Shown here piece by piece: positions 43,767-51,308 of a stretch of 64,000 nucleotides of DNA. This DNA is from JAADHX01 sp964569385. GTDB taxonomy: Bacteria > Actinomycetota > Acidimicrobiia > Acidimicrobiales > Poriferisodalaceae. The DNA is taken from positions 12,638-76,637 of the forward strand of contig CAZMUM010000026.1 of NCBI GenBank assembly GCA_964569385.1, in the 5' to 3' direction. Made by a program: the position numbers and the translations under genes. Each line of letters begins with the position of its first letter. The first letter of the stretch is position 1. A model generated the notes under the pieces. It was not told the DNA's origin. It ran no database searches and saw only the letters and a program-made list of their open reading frames with translations.

Positions 43767-44531
43767 ATGCCTACAGGCGGTTTAGATGTCGACACGTACC
43801 TTGAGCGGATCGGCTTCGATGGTCCGATCAATCACGACGTCGACACCATCGAGCGGTTACAGATAGCCCATCTCAGCACGGTGCCGTTCGAGAACCTTCA
43901 CGTATTTCATCGGCTCGGAGTTAGAACAGACATCGCCTGGAGTGTTCCCAAGATCGTCGAGAGGCGATTGGGTGGATGGTGTTTTGAGAACAACGGCGCG
44001 TTCGCGGCGCTGCTGGACGGGCTCGGGTTCGAAGTCCGTCTCTTGGGTGCGGCTGTGTTGCTTGGCGGCCCGACCGACGTGATCGATCATCTGACTCTCG
44101 AAGTGCAGGCTGCTGGGTCATGGCTGGTCGATGTCGGTTTTGGCGACAGCTTCATCAAACCGCTCGACCTGAATAGACGTGGTCCCCAAGATGGCGGCAC
44201 CGGAACCTTCGAGTTGATGCCAAGCCCCAAAGGCCTCACGCTCACCGTTCTCGACGACGATGTACCCGCGGCTCAGTACCGGTTCAAACGCGTGAGTCTC
44301 GAGCTAGCCGACTTCGACCCTGCGTCTCAGAAACTTCAGACCAACGAAACGGGCCAGTGGTTGCTTAAGCGATTTGCCACGCGCCTAATCGACGACGGCC
44401 CCAACCGAGTGACACTCCTGACCGATCGCCTGAAACTGAAGATCGATGGCGAGACGACCGAGACTGCGGTGCCGGCCGAACGGTGGGACGATGTCCTCTC
44501 CGAATGGTTCGGTATGCGCGTGCCGGGGTAG
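43767..44531 (+). CDS. Arylamine N-acetyltransferase
   Basis: 254 residues. The catalytic triad is C72 (LGGWCFENN), H108 (VIDHLTLEV) and D122 (LVDVGFGDSF). The N-terminal STVPFENLHVF is characteristic. It moves acetyl or another acyl from CoA to arylamines or hydrazines. It follows trxB by about 20 bases on the same strand, so the two may be cotranscribed. Confidence 0.92.
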   Translation: MPTGGLDVDTYLERIGFDGPINHDVDTIERLQIAHLSTVPFENLHVFHRLGVRTDIAWSVPKIVERRLGGWCFENNGAFAALLDGLGFEVRLLGAAVLLGGPTDVIDHLTLEVQAAGSWLVDVGFGDSFIKPLDLNRRGPQDGGTGTFELMPSPKGLTLTVLDDDVPAAQYRFKRVSLELADFDPASQKLQTNETGQWLLKRFATRLIDDGPNRVTLLTDRLKLKIDGETTETAVPAERWDDVLSEWFGMRVPG

Positions 44532-44549
44532 CCCGCTCCCTCACGTTGG

Positions 44550-44963
44550 TCAGGTGAGGTCGATTAGTCCAGCTTTGGCGGGCGAGAACCCGCAGGCCGA
44601 GTAGTAGAAGTCGGCCAGGTCGTCGTCGAAGTCGACGTGTAGCCATTCGCAGCCAGCTGCTTTGGCCTGATCGCGAGCATCAGCGACGATACGGACGCCG
44701 ATTCCCTTCCGTTGGTGTGGGTTCGAGACCATGACGTCCTGAATCCACGCATGCACGTGGCCGTCCCACAACACATTGACGAACCCGATCAATCTGTCTC
44801 CGTCGCGTGCCGTAACCCAACCGAGACTGTGGTTCGCCGTTAGTTCCTCCCAGTTGAGCTCCGACTCGTCGAACACTCGGGTTTCGAATGCTTCGGCGTG
44901 TAACTCGTTGACTTCGGCGTTGGCGAACTCGCCGCGCCAGCTAACTGTGAGATTGTCGTCCAC
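44550..44963 (-). CDS. GNAT-family N-acetyltransferase
   Basis: 137 residues. GNAT motifs: LIGFVNVLWDGHVHAWIQDVMV (strands 3-4, key part AWIQDVMV), acetyl-CoA loop NPHQRKGIGVRIVADA, and FYYSACGFSPA. Acceptor substrate unknown. It follows the ThDP-enzyme gene by 15 bases on the same strand. Confidence 0.9.
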   Translation of the reverse strand: MDDNLTVSWRGEFANAEVNELHAEAFETRVFDESELNWEELTANHSLGWVTARDGDRLIGFVNVLWDGHVHAWIQDVMVSNPHQRKGIGVRIVADARDQAKAAGCEWLHVDFDDDLADFYYSACGFSPAKAGLIDLT

Positions 44964-44978
44964 GAGGTCGACCGCCCG

Positions 44979-46592
44979 TTAGCGCTGACCGCGAACAGGG
45001 CCCTGGGAAAGGAAAGGCCATGGGTTAGGGACGGTGCCGATCTGACACACCACCAAAGACGGCCCATCGTGCCCGAACGCTTCGACGAGCGCAGCCTCGA
45101 CACCCGCGGCGGTGTCAACACCTTGGGTGTGGACGCCAAAGCTCTCGCCGAACTTCACGAAGTCGGGGTTCTGGAGGGTTGAGGCGATGGTGCGGTCGGC
45201 GCCGAAGGTTTCGGTCTGGATGCGCTTTACGTTCCCGAAGGCGCCGTCCTCATACAACAAGATCGTGACTGGAATATCGTGCTGAACCGCGGTGGCTAGC
45301 TCGGTTGCTGAGAACATGAAGCCCCCATCGCCAACCACCCCAAGCACGTTTCGACCCCGAAGAGCGACTTGGGCTCCAATGGCGTGGGGGACGCAGGCTC
45401 CAAGAGTTCCGGCCGCACCAGTGGACAGAAACGAGCGGGGGTGGCGGTGTTCGAACAAAATGTGAGCGGCGAACCCCATTTGAGTTACGTCTTCAACCAG
45501 CACGCCGTTGTCTGGAAGAGCGGCCCTAATGGCCGCCATGTGTTCACGTTGAGGTACGAGGTGTTCGGTCGCGGCGTTGAACTCGGTCATCTTTGCGGCG
45601 ACGTCGACGCTGAAGTCATAGCGGTCACTCTGAGGTGATAGCTCGGCGAGGAGAGCATCGACTGTCGTCTGCGCGTCGGCGTGAATGCCGATGGTGTCAA
45701 GACCGAACAGATCGAGGTCGTGGTTGTCGATGTTGATGCTGACGATCGTCTGGTCGTTGTCGGTTCCCCAGCGCGACGGGAACTCGAGCCTGGTTCCGAT
45801 GGCGATGACCAAGTCGGCATCGCGCCAGAACTCGCGCCCGACCGGTAATGGGCACCAAAGAGGGTGGCGGCAGTCGACAACTCCATGACCTTGGCGCCTG
45901 GTGAAGACGGGGCACCGAAGAGTGTCGACCAAGGTCCGGATACTTGGCGCGGCGTCTTGAGCCCCGCCACCAACAGCAATCAGCGGTCGTTTGGCTTTGG
46001 CGACAAGGTCGGCCAGTGCGGCTATCTGGCCGGCATCGGGTACCGGCCTATCCGTTGATGGCTTTTTCAACTCACCGGTCACCGTCGCGAGCCACCGATC
46101 GGCCGGAACTTCGAGGCCGACGGGGCGAGGCGCGCCAGCGAACACATTGTCGAGAACACGCTGAAGAGCGTCGGTGGCAGTCTCTCCGTCGGAGATGTAC
46201 TCGGTCGACTTGGTTAGCTGTCGCAATACTGCGGTCTGGTCTGGCAGATCGTGAAGCACACCGGCGGCCCGACCGCGAGAGTTGTGCGGAACTGCACCAC
46301 TTAGGGCGATGACTCGCCCGCCGGCCCAATAGGCACTGGTAAGACCGGCGCCGGCATTGAGCAGGCCAGGACCAGGAACAACGGCACAGGCAGACGGCTT
46401 GCCCGTGGCTTGGCTCGCGCCGAGCGCCATGTAGGCGGTGCCCTGCTCGTGTCTCGCCATGATGGGCCTGATGTCGGTGGCATCGACCAAAGCGTCGAAG
46501 AAATTGTCGTTCTGAACGCCTGGCAAGCAGAACAACATGTCGATGTTGGCGTTACGAAGAAGCTCGATTGTCTGTTGGGCGACTGTGGTCAT
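44979..46592 (-). CDS. Thiamine-diphosphate enzyme (acetolactate synthase / 2-oxoacid decarboxylase family)
   Basis: 537 residues in the three-domain layout: PYR domain with the activating Glu in ARHEQGTAYMALG, a central domain (RPLIAVGGGAQDA), and the PP domain with VVGDGGFMFSATELATA and EDGAFGN. It is shorter than most IlvB and has no IlvN partner nearby, so anabolic acetolactate synthase is unlikely; benzoylformate decarboxylase-like, oxalyl-CoA-type or other 2-oxoacid chemistry is possible. Confidence 0.82.
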   Translation of the reverse strand: MTTVAQQTIELLRNANIDMLFCLPGVQNDNFFDALVDATDIRPIMARHEQGTAYMALGASQATGKPSACAVVPGPGLLNAGAGLTSAYWAGGRVIALSGAVPHNSRGRAAGVLHDLPDQTAVLRQLTKSTEYISDGETATDALQRVLDNVFAGAPRPVGLEVPADRWLATVTGELKKPSTDRPVPDAGQIAALADLVAKAKRPLIAVGGGAQDAAPSIRTLVDTLRCPVFTRRQGHGVVDCRHPLWCPLPVGREFWRDADLVIAIGTRLEFPSRWGTDNDQTIVSINIDNHDLDLFGLDTIGIHADAQTTVDALLAELSPQSDRYDFSVDVAAKMTEFNAATEHLVPQREHMAAIRAALPDNGVLVEDVTQMGFAAHILFEHRHPRSFLSTGAAGTLGACVPHAIGAQVALRGRNVLGVVGDGGFMFSATELATAVQHDIPVTILLYEDGAFGNVKRIQTETFGADRTIASTLQNPDFVKFGESFGVHTQGVDTAAGVEAALVEAFGHDGPSLVVCQIGTVPNPWPFLSQGPVRGQR

Positions 46593-46683
46593 CGCTGCAC
46601 GATAGTCATGAAGCCGGCATCGACAAGCAAGGAGCAGCCAACTTTTAGCCCTAAGGTCGGCACCTCACGAAGGACACACCTCG

Positions 46684-47193
46684 ATGACCAACATCTTGCT
46701 AACGGGATTCATGGGAACCGGAAAGTCGTCGATCGGGCGCGCTTTGGCCGACGCCATCGGGCTCGACTTCGTCGACACCGACGAGTTGATCATCGAACGA
46801 CATGGGTCGATCGAAGCCATCTTTCACACTCTCGGCGAGCAAGCCTTCCGGTCGATGGAACGCGCAATCGCGGTCGAGCTGTCTGGCCGCCACAACGTTG
46901 TCGTGGCCACCGGTGGCCGTTTCATGCTCGACGACCACAACGTCGATCTCCTCGTACCCGAGTACGACGTGATTGCGCTTGTGGCCGACGCGGCCACAAT
47001 TGCGAAGCGGGTTCTAGCCGACGGGATTGCGATGAGGCCGTTGTTTGCCGACGCCGCGGATCCGGTCGGTCGCATCGATGAGCTACTGGCAGAACGTCGA
47101 CATGGCTACGAACGGTTCAGCACCGTCGACACCGTCGGCCGTTCCATAGCCGAAATCGCCGCCGACCTCGCCACCCGCTTTAGCGGTGGGTAA
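46684..47193 (+). CDS. Shikimate kinase-like P-loop kinase
   Basis: 169 residues. P-loop GFMGTGKSS, the D-x-D segment FVDTDELIIE, arginine in AFRSMER for shikimate, and lid arginine in AMRPLF. The usual GGG glycine-rich turn reads TGGR here, one glycine short, so substrate may differ from shikimate. It is not next to aroB or other shikimate genes. Its stop lies inside the first of two terminator-like hairpins. Confidence 0.8.
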   Translation: MTNILLTGFMGTGKSSIGRALADAIGLDFVDTDELIIERHGSIEAIFHTLGEQAFRSMERAIAVELSGRHNVVVATGGRFMLDDHNVDLLVPEYDVIALVADAATIAKRVLADGIAMRPLFADAADPVGRIDELLAERRHGYERFSTVDTVGRSIAEIAADLATRFSGG

Positions 47194-47202
47194 TCCCCAC
47201 CG
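47184..47202. terminator. Hairpin CGGTGGG/CCCACCG, copy 1
   Basis: A 7-bp perfect stem with a five-base loop TAATC; the loop contains the stop codon of the shikimate-kinase-like gene. GAAAGG follows. It sits between convergent genes and is repeated 50 bp downstream. Confidence 0.55.
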
Positions 47203-47233
47203 AAAGGCTTGCGGGCCGAGTTGTGCACCGTGG

Positions 47234-47252
47234 CGGTGGGTAACTCCCACCG
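47234..47252. terminator. Hairpin CGGTGGG/CCCACCG, copy 2
   Basis: Same stem as copy 1 with loop TAACT, within a repeated GCGGTGGGTAA...CCCACCGAAAG context. It lies 12 bases from the stop of the convergent AhpD-like gene and could terminate that transcript. Confidence 0.55.
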
Positions 47253-47263
47253 AAAGCAGTTTG

Positions 47264-48229
47264 CTAGTTGGCGAAGTGGGTGGGGATTTCGACGCCGAGG
47301 TCTTCGGCCAGGTTGGCGGTCGGGCCCATGGGGCCGACGCCTAGGGCGTCGAGGAGGCGATTCATCATCTCGAAGTTGCCTGCCACCGCAAATGTCCTAG
47401 CGGCGGCGGCTTCACCAAGTTCGGCGACCAGTTGGGCTCTGGCGTCGACCAGTTCTACGTCGTCACGAAGCACCGCTGCGTCGGCCGCGGCCATGATGTA
47501 ACGAGCGCCGGCAACGCCAACATCGACAGACAAATCTTTGATTCCGGCTAGCTGGGCCTGGACACCGAATTTGGGCGAGCTCGCACGGAGCATCGACGAA
47601 TGGGCGAGCATTCAGAAGAAGCAATCGTTGATGAGCGACGTTCGGGCCGCCACGACTTCCATCTGGTCGCGCTGTAATCCGCGCACGATCTCGAGGTCGG
47701 CCATCTCCTCGATCGAGATGTAGAACGCGGCAGCGATATCTTCCATGCCCTCGTTCTCGGGCGGGACCGCCGACAGAGCAGTGGTAGGAAACGCGGCGCC
47801 GACGGTTGGGGCCCAGCCGCCAGCGAGTTTCGCTTCTGCAACCACAGTTCGAGATGGCTCGCCCTCGATCGGTAGAGGAAGGGCGCGGGGGAAGGTGCCC
47901 ATACCGAACTCGAATGTGTCGACTGCGCAGAGGCGAGCCACTATGCCCAGAATTTCGATGTACTCAACCCCCGTTAGACCCTGCTGGAACAGACCTTGCA
48001 CATCACTTGATCTGATGTCCGATGGCGTGGCCGCGATGGCCCTGGCCGCGGTGATGATCGCCGCGGCGATCTGCGGAGTTTCGATCTGTGCTTCGGCGAC
48101 TGCGGCGCGAGCTTGACGAGCGATGGCCAAGCGCTGCGGGCCGGTGAACCATGTTCCTGGCCGAGCCAGTCGGCTCCATTCGCGCTCGATTGCATCTTCG
48201 TAGGAGGCCTCGATAGCGAGCGTCGTCAT
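47264..48229 (-). CDS. AhpD-like (carboxymuconolactone decarboxylase family) selenoprotein with in-frame TGA (Sec206)
   Basis: 321 residues if TGA 47612-47614 is selenocysteine. Before the TGA the frame ends in SLINDCFF; after it, with no gap, it continues MLAHSSMLRA, so the product reads C203-F-F-U206-M-L-A-H210. That is exactly the CxxCxxxH active-site motif of AhpD-like peroxidase reductases with Sec replacing the second Cys. The remainder (RPGTWFTGPQRLAIARQARA, and C-terminal ARTFAVAGNFEMMNRLLDALGVG) fits one continuous family member. A SECIS-like stem with a bulged U follows (47576-47595). Conventional calling ends the gene at 47612 and starts a second ORF at 47611. Probable role: thiol/selenol peroxide defence. 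Confidence 0.85.
47576..47595 (-). promoter_or_regulatory. Bacterial SECIS-like hairpin of the AhpD-like gene
   Basis: In the mRNA, bases 17-36 after UGA read CGAUGCUCCGUGCGAGCUCG: CGA, a bulged U, GCUC, loop CGUGC, GAGC, UCG. Seven base pairs, one bulged U in the 5' arm, and G-U in the apical loop copy the elements SelB recognises in the E. coli fdhF SECIS. The loop shares CGUG with the GrdB-like hairpin. Confidence 0.7.
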
Positions 48230-48337
48230 GTCGCGAACCTACCGTCTCCTATCGTGAGTCGACGATGTTGGCTGCTGGGCGGCTACTCCCTGTCAATTTC
48301 TTGCTCCAGATTAGTTCGATCCAAACATAGCCAACCA

Positions 48338-48350
48338 CCACTCTGAGTGG
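48338..48350. promoter_or_regulatory. Palindrome upstream of the secreted-protein gene
   Basis: CCACTC-T-GAGTGG, a perfect 13-bp palindrome 16 bases before GTG 48367. No gene for a matching regulator is adjacent; operator role is positional inference. Confidence 0.3.
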
Positions 48351-48366
48351 CTAAAGTGTCACCGTT

Positions 48367-50448
48367 GTGAACGGTCGATCTTTTTCGCGTCCTACCCGCC
48401 CGTTGGTTGGGTTCATGAGCCTTGCCGTTTTTGCGGCATCGCTCGTAATCGTTGGCGTTGCCGAGGCCGACGAACTTCCGGCGAATGGCTACCTGATAAC
48501 CACTGAATCTGGCGAGGTCGGCGCCTTCGGTGTCGACGCGGCGGTCGCATCGCCCGAGGGCACAAGCGTGGTATCGATCGTCGCTGCCGACGGCGGCCGG
48601 TCCATCTGGTTGCTACAGGCCGATGGAGTCGTCACCTACAGCGGGCCTCGTGCAGCGTCGGCGGCGATCGATACTTCGAGCTGGGCGCCAGACGAGCGGG
48701 CAACCGTGCTCGTAGCTGATCCCGACGACGATGGTCATTGGATCGTTACGAACCTGGGCCGGGTTCATTCGTTCGGACGTTCAGCCGTAGTTCAAGGAGT
48801 CGAATCGTTGGCCCTCGGTGCGCCGATCGTGTCGGCCAGCGCATCTCCGGGCGGGGGCCTTTATCTACTCGGTGGCGACGGCGGCATTTTCAGCCTTGCT
48901 GGAGCAACTTTCCACGGGTCGGTCCCCGGGATACTTCCTGGGGTCGTCCTCAACCAGCCGCTGGTGGCAATCATCGCGACCAAAGGCGGCTACTGGCTGG
49001 CGGCCGCTGATGGAGGTGTCTTTGGGTTCGGCGACGCGAACTTCAGGGGCTCGCTCCCACAACTGTTGCCCGGAGTGCAGCTAAACCGGCCAGTCATTGG
49101 AGCTGTACCGTTCGGCGATGGCTACCTCATGGTTGCCTCCGATGGTGGCGTGTTCAACTTCAGCGACCAGGAATTTGCCGGCAGTTGGGGCGGCGTCGAC
49201 AGTGATCCTGTGGTCGCTATTGCCACTGCCGACATTGCGAATCCGAATGCGACCGGCTCAACCACCCCCACATCGCACCCGACTGTCGCTACGCAGACGC
49301 CTCCCACCAGCGATCCGACTGCCGTTGGTTCGACCACCACACTCGCCGCAACGACGTCGACGTCAACCGCTACAACATCGCCAACAACAACAACGCCTCC
49401 CACGACTGCGACCACCTCGGCCGCGACGACGACCACAACCACCACGACGACCACAACAACAACAACAACTGCCAATGGTGCAGCGACTATCGCCATCTGG
49501 CACGACGAGAGCCCAGCGTTCGGCCAGCGTGGTCTCACCCAGCCGTTCGTGAACATTCTTGGCAACGTCAGCGACCCAGAAGGCGTCGACGTTGTGCAAT
49601 ACCGACTTCGCAATGGGTCGTGGGTGACAATGGGGGTCGGCGAAACCACTCGTCGGTTGCATGCCAATGGCGACATCAACATCGATCTCGCCGTCGACGA
49701 CCTCAACTCGGGAAACAACAAACTCGACATTCGTGTCACCGATGACACCGGAGATCGCACCACCAAGACGATTCAAGTCAAGTGGACATCGGGCCAGACC
49801 TGGGCGTTGCCGACCACAATTAACTGGTCGGGCGCAGTAGTGAACAAGGCTCAGCCTGTGGATGGCGAGTGGCGCACGACGGGTGGCAGGTTGAACAACA
49901 TCGACGATGGATACGACCGGTTAATCGTGGTGGGCGATCGGTCCTGGACTGACTACGAAGTCGTGGTACCTATCCGCATCGGAGCAATCACCCCCAATGC
50001 GAACGCGTCGCCATCGAATGGCCCCGGTGTGGGTTTCGCCCTTCGGTGGCGGGGTCACAACAACAGCGTGATTCCTGGAGCGCAACCGCTCGTCGGATTT
50101 CTCCCCGAGGGCAACGAGGCTGCCTTCGGAGCTCTTATGTTCTGGCGAGATGCCAAGAACCGCCCGCCGGCGTTCGAGATGTACGACGAACGCAACTCCA
50201 TCATTGGTACCGACGCATCGATAACGATGAACCCAAACACCGACTACATCTTCAAGGCTCAGGTTGAGGGTTCGCGGCCGACGACCTATCGCTGGAAGGT
50301 CTGGAAGGCCTCCGAGCCCGAGCCGAACGATTGGATGATCGAGGTCGACACTACGATTTGGGCGTCTGACCCCGAATCAGGATCCGTGGCCCTTATCGCC
50401 CACGAGCTTGACGCCAGGTTCGGGACGCTGACGATCCGCCCCTTGTAG
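48367..50448 (+). CDS. Large secreted protein: propeller-like repeats, Thr-rich linker, C-terminal domains
   Basis: 693 residues from GTG 48367 with a signal peptide (FMSLAVFAASLVIVGVAEA). Residues about 40-290 hold repeated beta motifs (GGYWLAAADGGVFGFGDA, GDGYLMVASDGGVFNFSDQ, GGLYLLGGDGGIFSLAG) with the Gly-Tyr-Trp-Leu pattern found in actinobacterial cell-surface propeller-like proteins. Residues about 298-375 are a Thr/Ser/Pro linker with a run of Thr. Next is a Ig-like strand domain (DDTGDRTTKTIQVKW), then a concanavalin-like domain (WTDYEVVVPIRIG, VGFALRWRGHN, RFGTLTIRPL). Extracellular binding or surface role; no catalytic motif seen. Confidence 0.75.
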   Translation: MNGRSFSRPTRPLVGFMSLAVFAASLVIVGVAEADELPANGYLITTESGEVGAFGVDAAVASPEGTSVVSIVAADGGRSIWLLQADGVVTYSGPRAASAAIDTSSWAPDERATVLVADPDDDGHWIVTNLGRVHSFGRSAVVQGVESLALGAPIVSASASPGGGLYLLGGDGGIFSLAGATFHGSVPGILPGVVLNQPLVAIIATKGGYWLAAADGGVFGFGDANFRGSLPQLLPGVQLNRPVIGAVPFGDGYLMVASDGGVFNFSDQEFAGSWGGVDSDPVVAIATADIANPNATGSTTPTSHPTVATQTPPTSDPTAVGSTTTLAATTSTSTATTSPTTTTPPTTATTSAATTTTTTTTTTTTTTTANGAATIAIWHDESPAFGQRGLTQPFVNILGNVSDPEGVDVVQYRLRNGSWVTMGVGETTRRLHANGDINIDLAVDDLNSGNNKLDIRVTDDTGDRTTKTIQVKWTSGQTWALPTTINWSGAVVNKAQPVDGEWRTTGGRLNNIDDGYDRLIVVGDRSWTDYEVVVPIRIGAITPNANASPSNGPGVGFALRWRGHNNSVIPGAQPLVGFLPEGNEAAFGALMFWRDAKNRPPAFEMYDERNSIIGTDASITMNPNTDYIFKAQVEGSRPTTYRWKVWKASEPEPNDWMIEVDTTIWASDPESGSVALIAHELDARFGTLTIRPL

Positions 50449-50469
50449 CTCTCAGCTCGCTGGCAGCTA

Positions 50470-50685
50470 TCAGCCGGTTACTCCTAGCGCGACGGCCGGG
50501 GCGATCTCGGCTGCTCGTTTCGCGGGCCACGCCTCTGCCATCAGCGAAGCGACGATGGGCCCGCCGCCGAGAATGGCACCTTGGCCAGCGATGAACAGAG
50601 CCTCAACATGGACGAATTCGACATTGGTGCCATCGGGGACCACCCTCCAAATTTCCGTGATATAGCCCTGGCGGGTGCCACTGCG
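50470..50685 (-). pseudogene. Open-frame remnant without a start
   Basis: On the minus strand an open frame from just after a TAG (50686-50688) to TGA 50470 encodes 71 codons that look coding (for example ITEIWRVVPDGTNVEFVHVE and ALFIAGQGAILGGGPIVASL), with codon use like neighbours but no plausible start. It may be the 3' end of a gene cut off upstream. It otherwise fills the 330-bp gap between the secreted protein and CBS genes; the rest of the gap shows nothing. Confidence 0.35.
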
Positions 50686-50778
50686 CTACTCAAACGAAAT
50701 GACTTATGTCACACTGGTGCGATCGGGTGCTGAGACGATCGGTCTGCAAAGCGCTACACCCGTGAGGCTGGAGGAAAC

Positions 50779-51222
50779 ATGCACGTTGCTCAGATACTCG
50801 CTCACAAGGGGAACGACGTGGCGTCGGTGCGACCTGACGACACCGTGGGATCAGCGGTTGCGATGCTCGGCGAGCTTCGAATCGGCGCTCTCATGGTGTC
50901 ATCGTTGCCGGGCCGGATCGATGGCATCGTGTCGGAGCGTGATGTTGTCCGTCGTCTTGCCAGCGACGGACCCGCTTTACTGGAGCAGCCGGTAAGCGAG
51001 ATCATGACCCCCGAGGTCTTTACCTGCGCGGTCGGCGACACAGTTCAGCAACTGATGGAGCGAATGACCGAGCATCGCATCCGGCACCTGCCCGTGTGCG
51101 GCGACGACGGTCTGCTGGTCGGGATCATCTCGATTGGCGATGTCGTGAAGTGGCGAGTGAACGAACTCGAAGACGAAGCCCGCCATCTCCAGGGCTACAT
51201 CTCAGGAACCGGCTACGCCTAG
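50779..51222 (+). CDS. Tandem CBS-domain protein
   Basis: 147 residues, two CBS motifs: VRPDDTVGSAVAMLGELRIGALMV, with RIDGIVSERDVVRRLA, then MTPEVFTCAVGDTVQQLMERM and LPVCGDDGLLVGIISIGDVVKW (quoted in key parts). CBS pairs bind adenine nucleotides or related ligands and regulate partner proteins. GGAGG precedes the ATG. It is a stand-alone regulator; partner not evident. Confidence 0.9.
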   Translation: MHVAQILAHKGNDVASVRPDDTVGSAVAMLGELRIGALMVSSLPGRIDGIVSERDVVRRLASDGPALLEQPVSEIMTPEVFTCAVGDTVQQLMERMTEHRIRHLPVCGDDGLLVGIISIGDVVKWRVNELEDEARHLQGYISGTGYA

Positions 51223-51302
51223 CGAAGGCGGTGGCAGCCGGAGCAATTGAGGTAGCGAAGGCGGTGGCAGCCGGAGCAATTGAGGTAGCGAAGGCGGTGG
51301 CA
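51221..51302. repeat. 33-bp tandem repeat, 2.5 copies
   Basis: Unit AGCGAAGGCGGTGGCAGCCG plus GAGCAATTGAGGT, copies at 51221-51253, 51254-51286 and partial 51287-51302, identical to each other. It begins at the stop of the CBS gene. The unit length is a multiple of three; the +1 frame reads AKAVAAGAIEV repeatedly. Confidence 0.85.
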
Positions 51303-51308
51303 GGTCTC

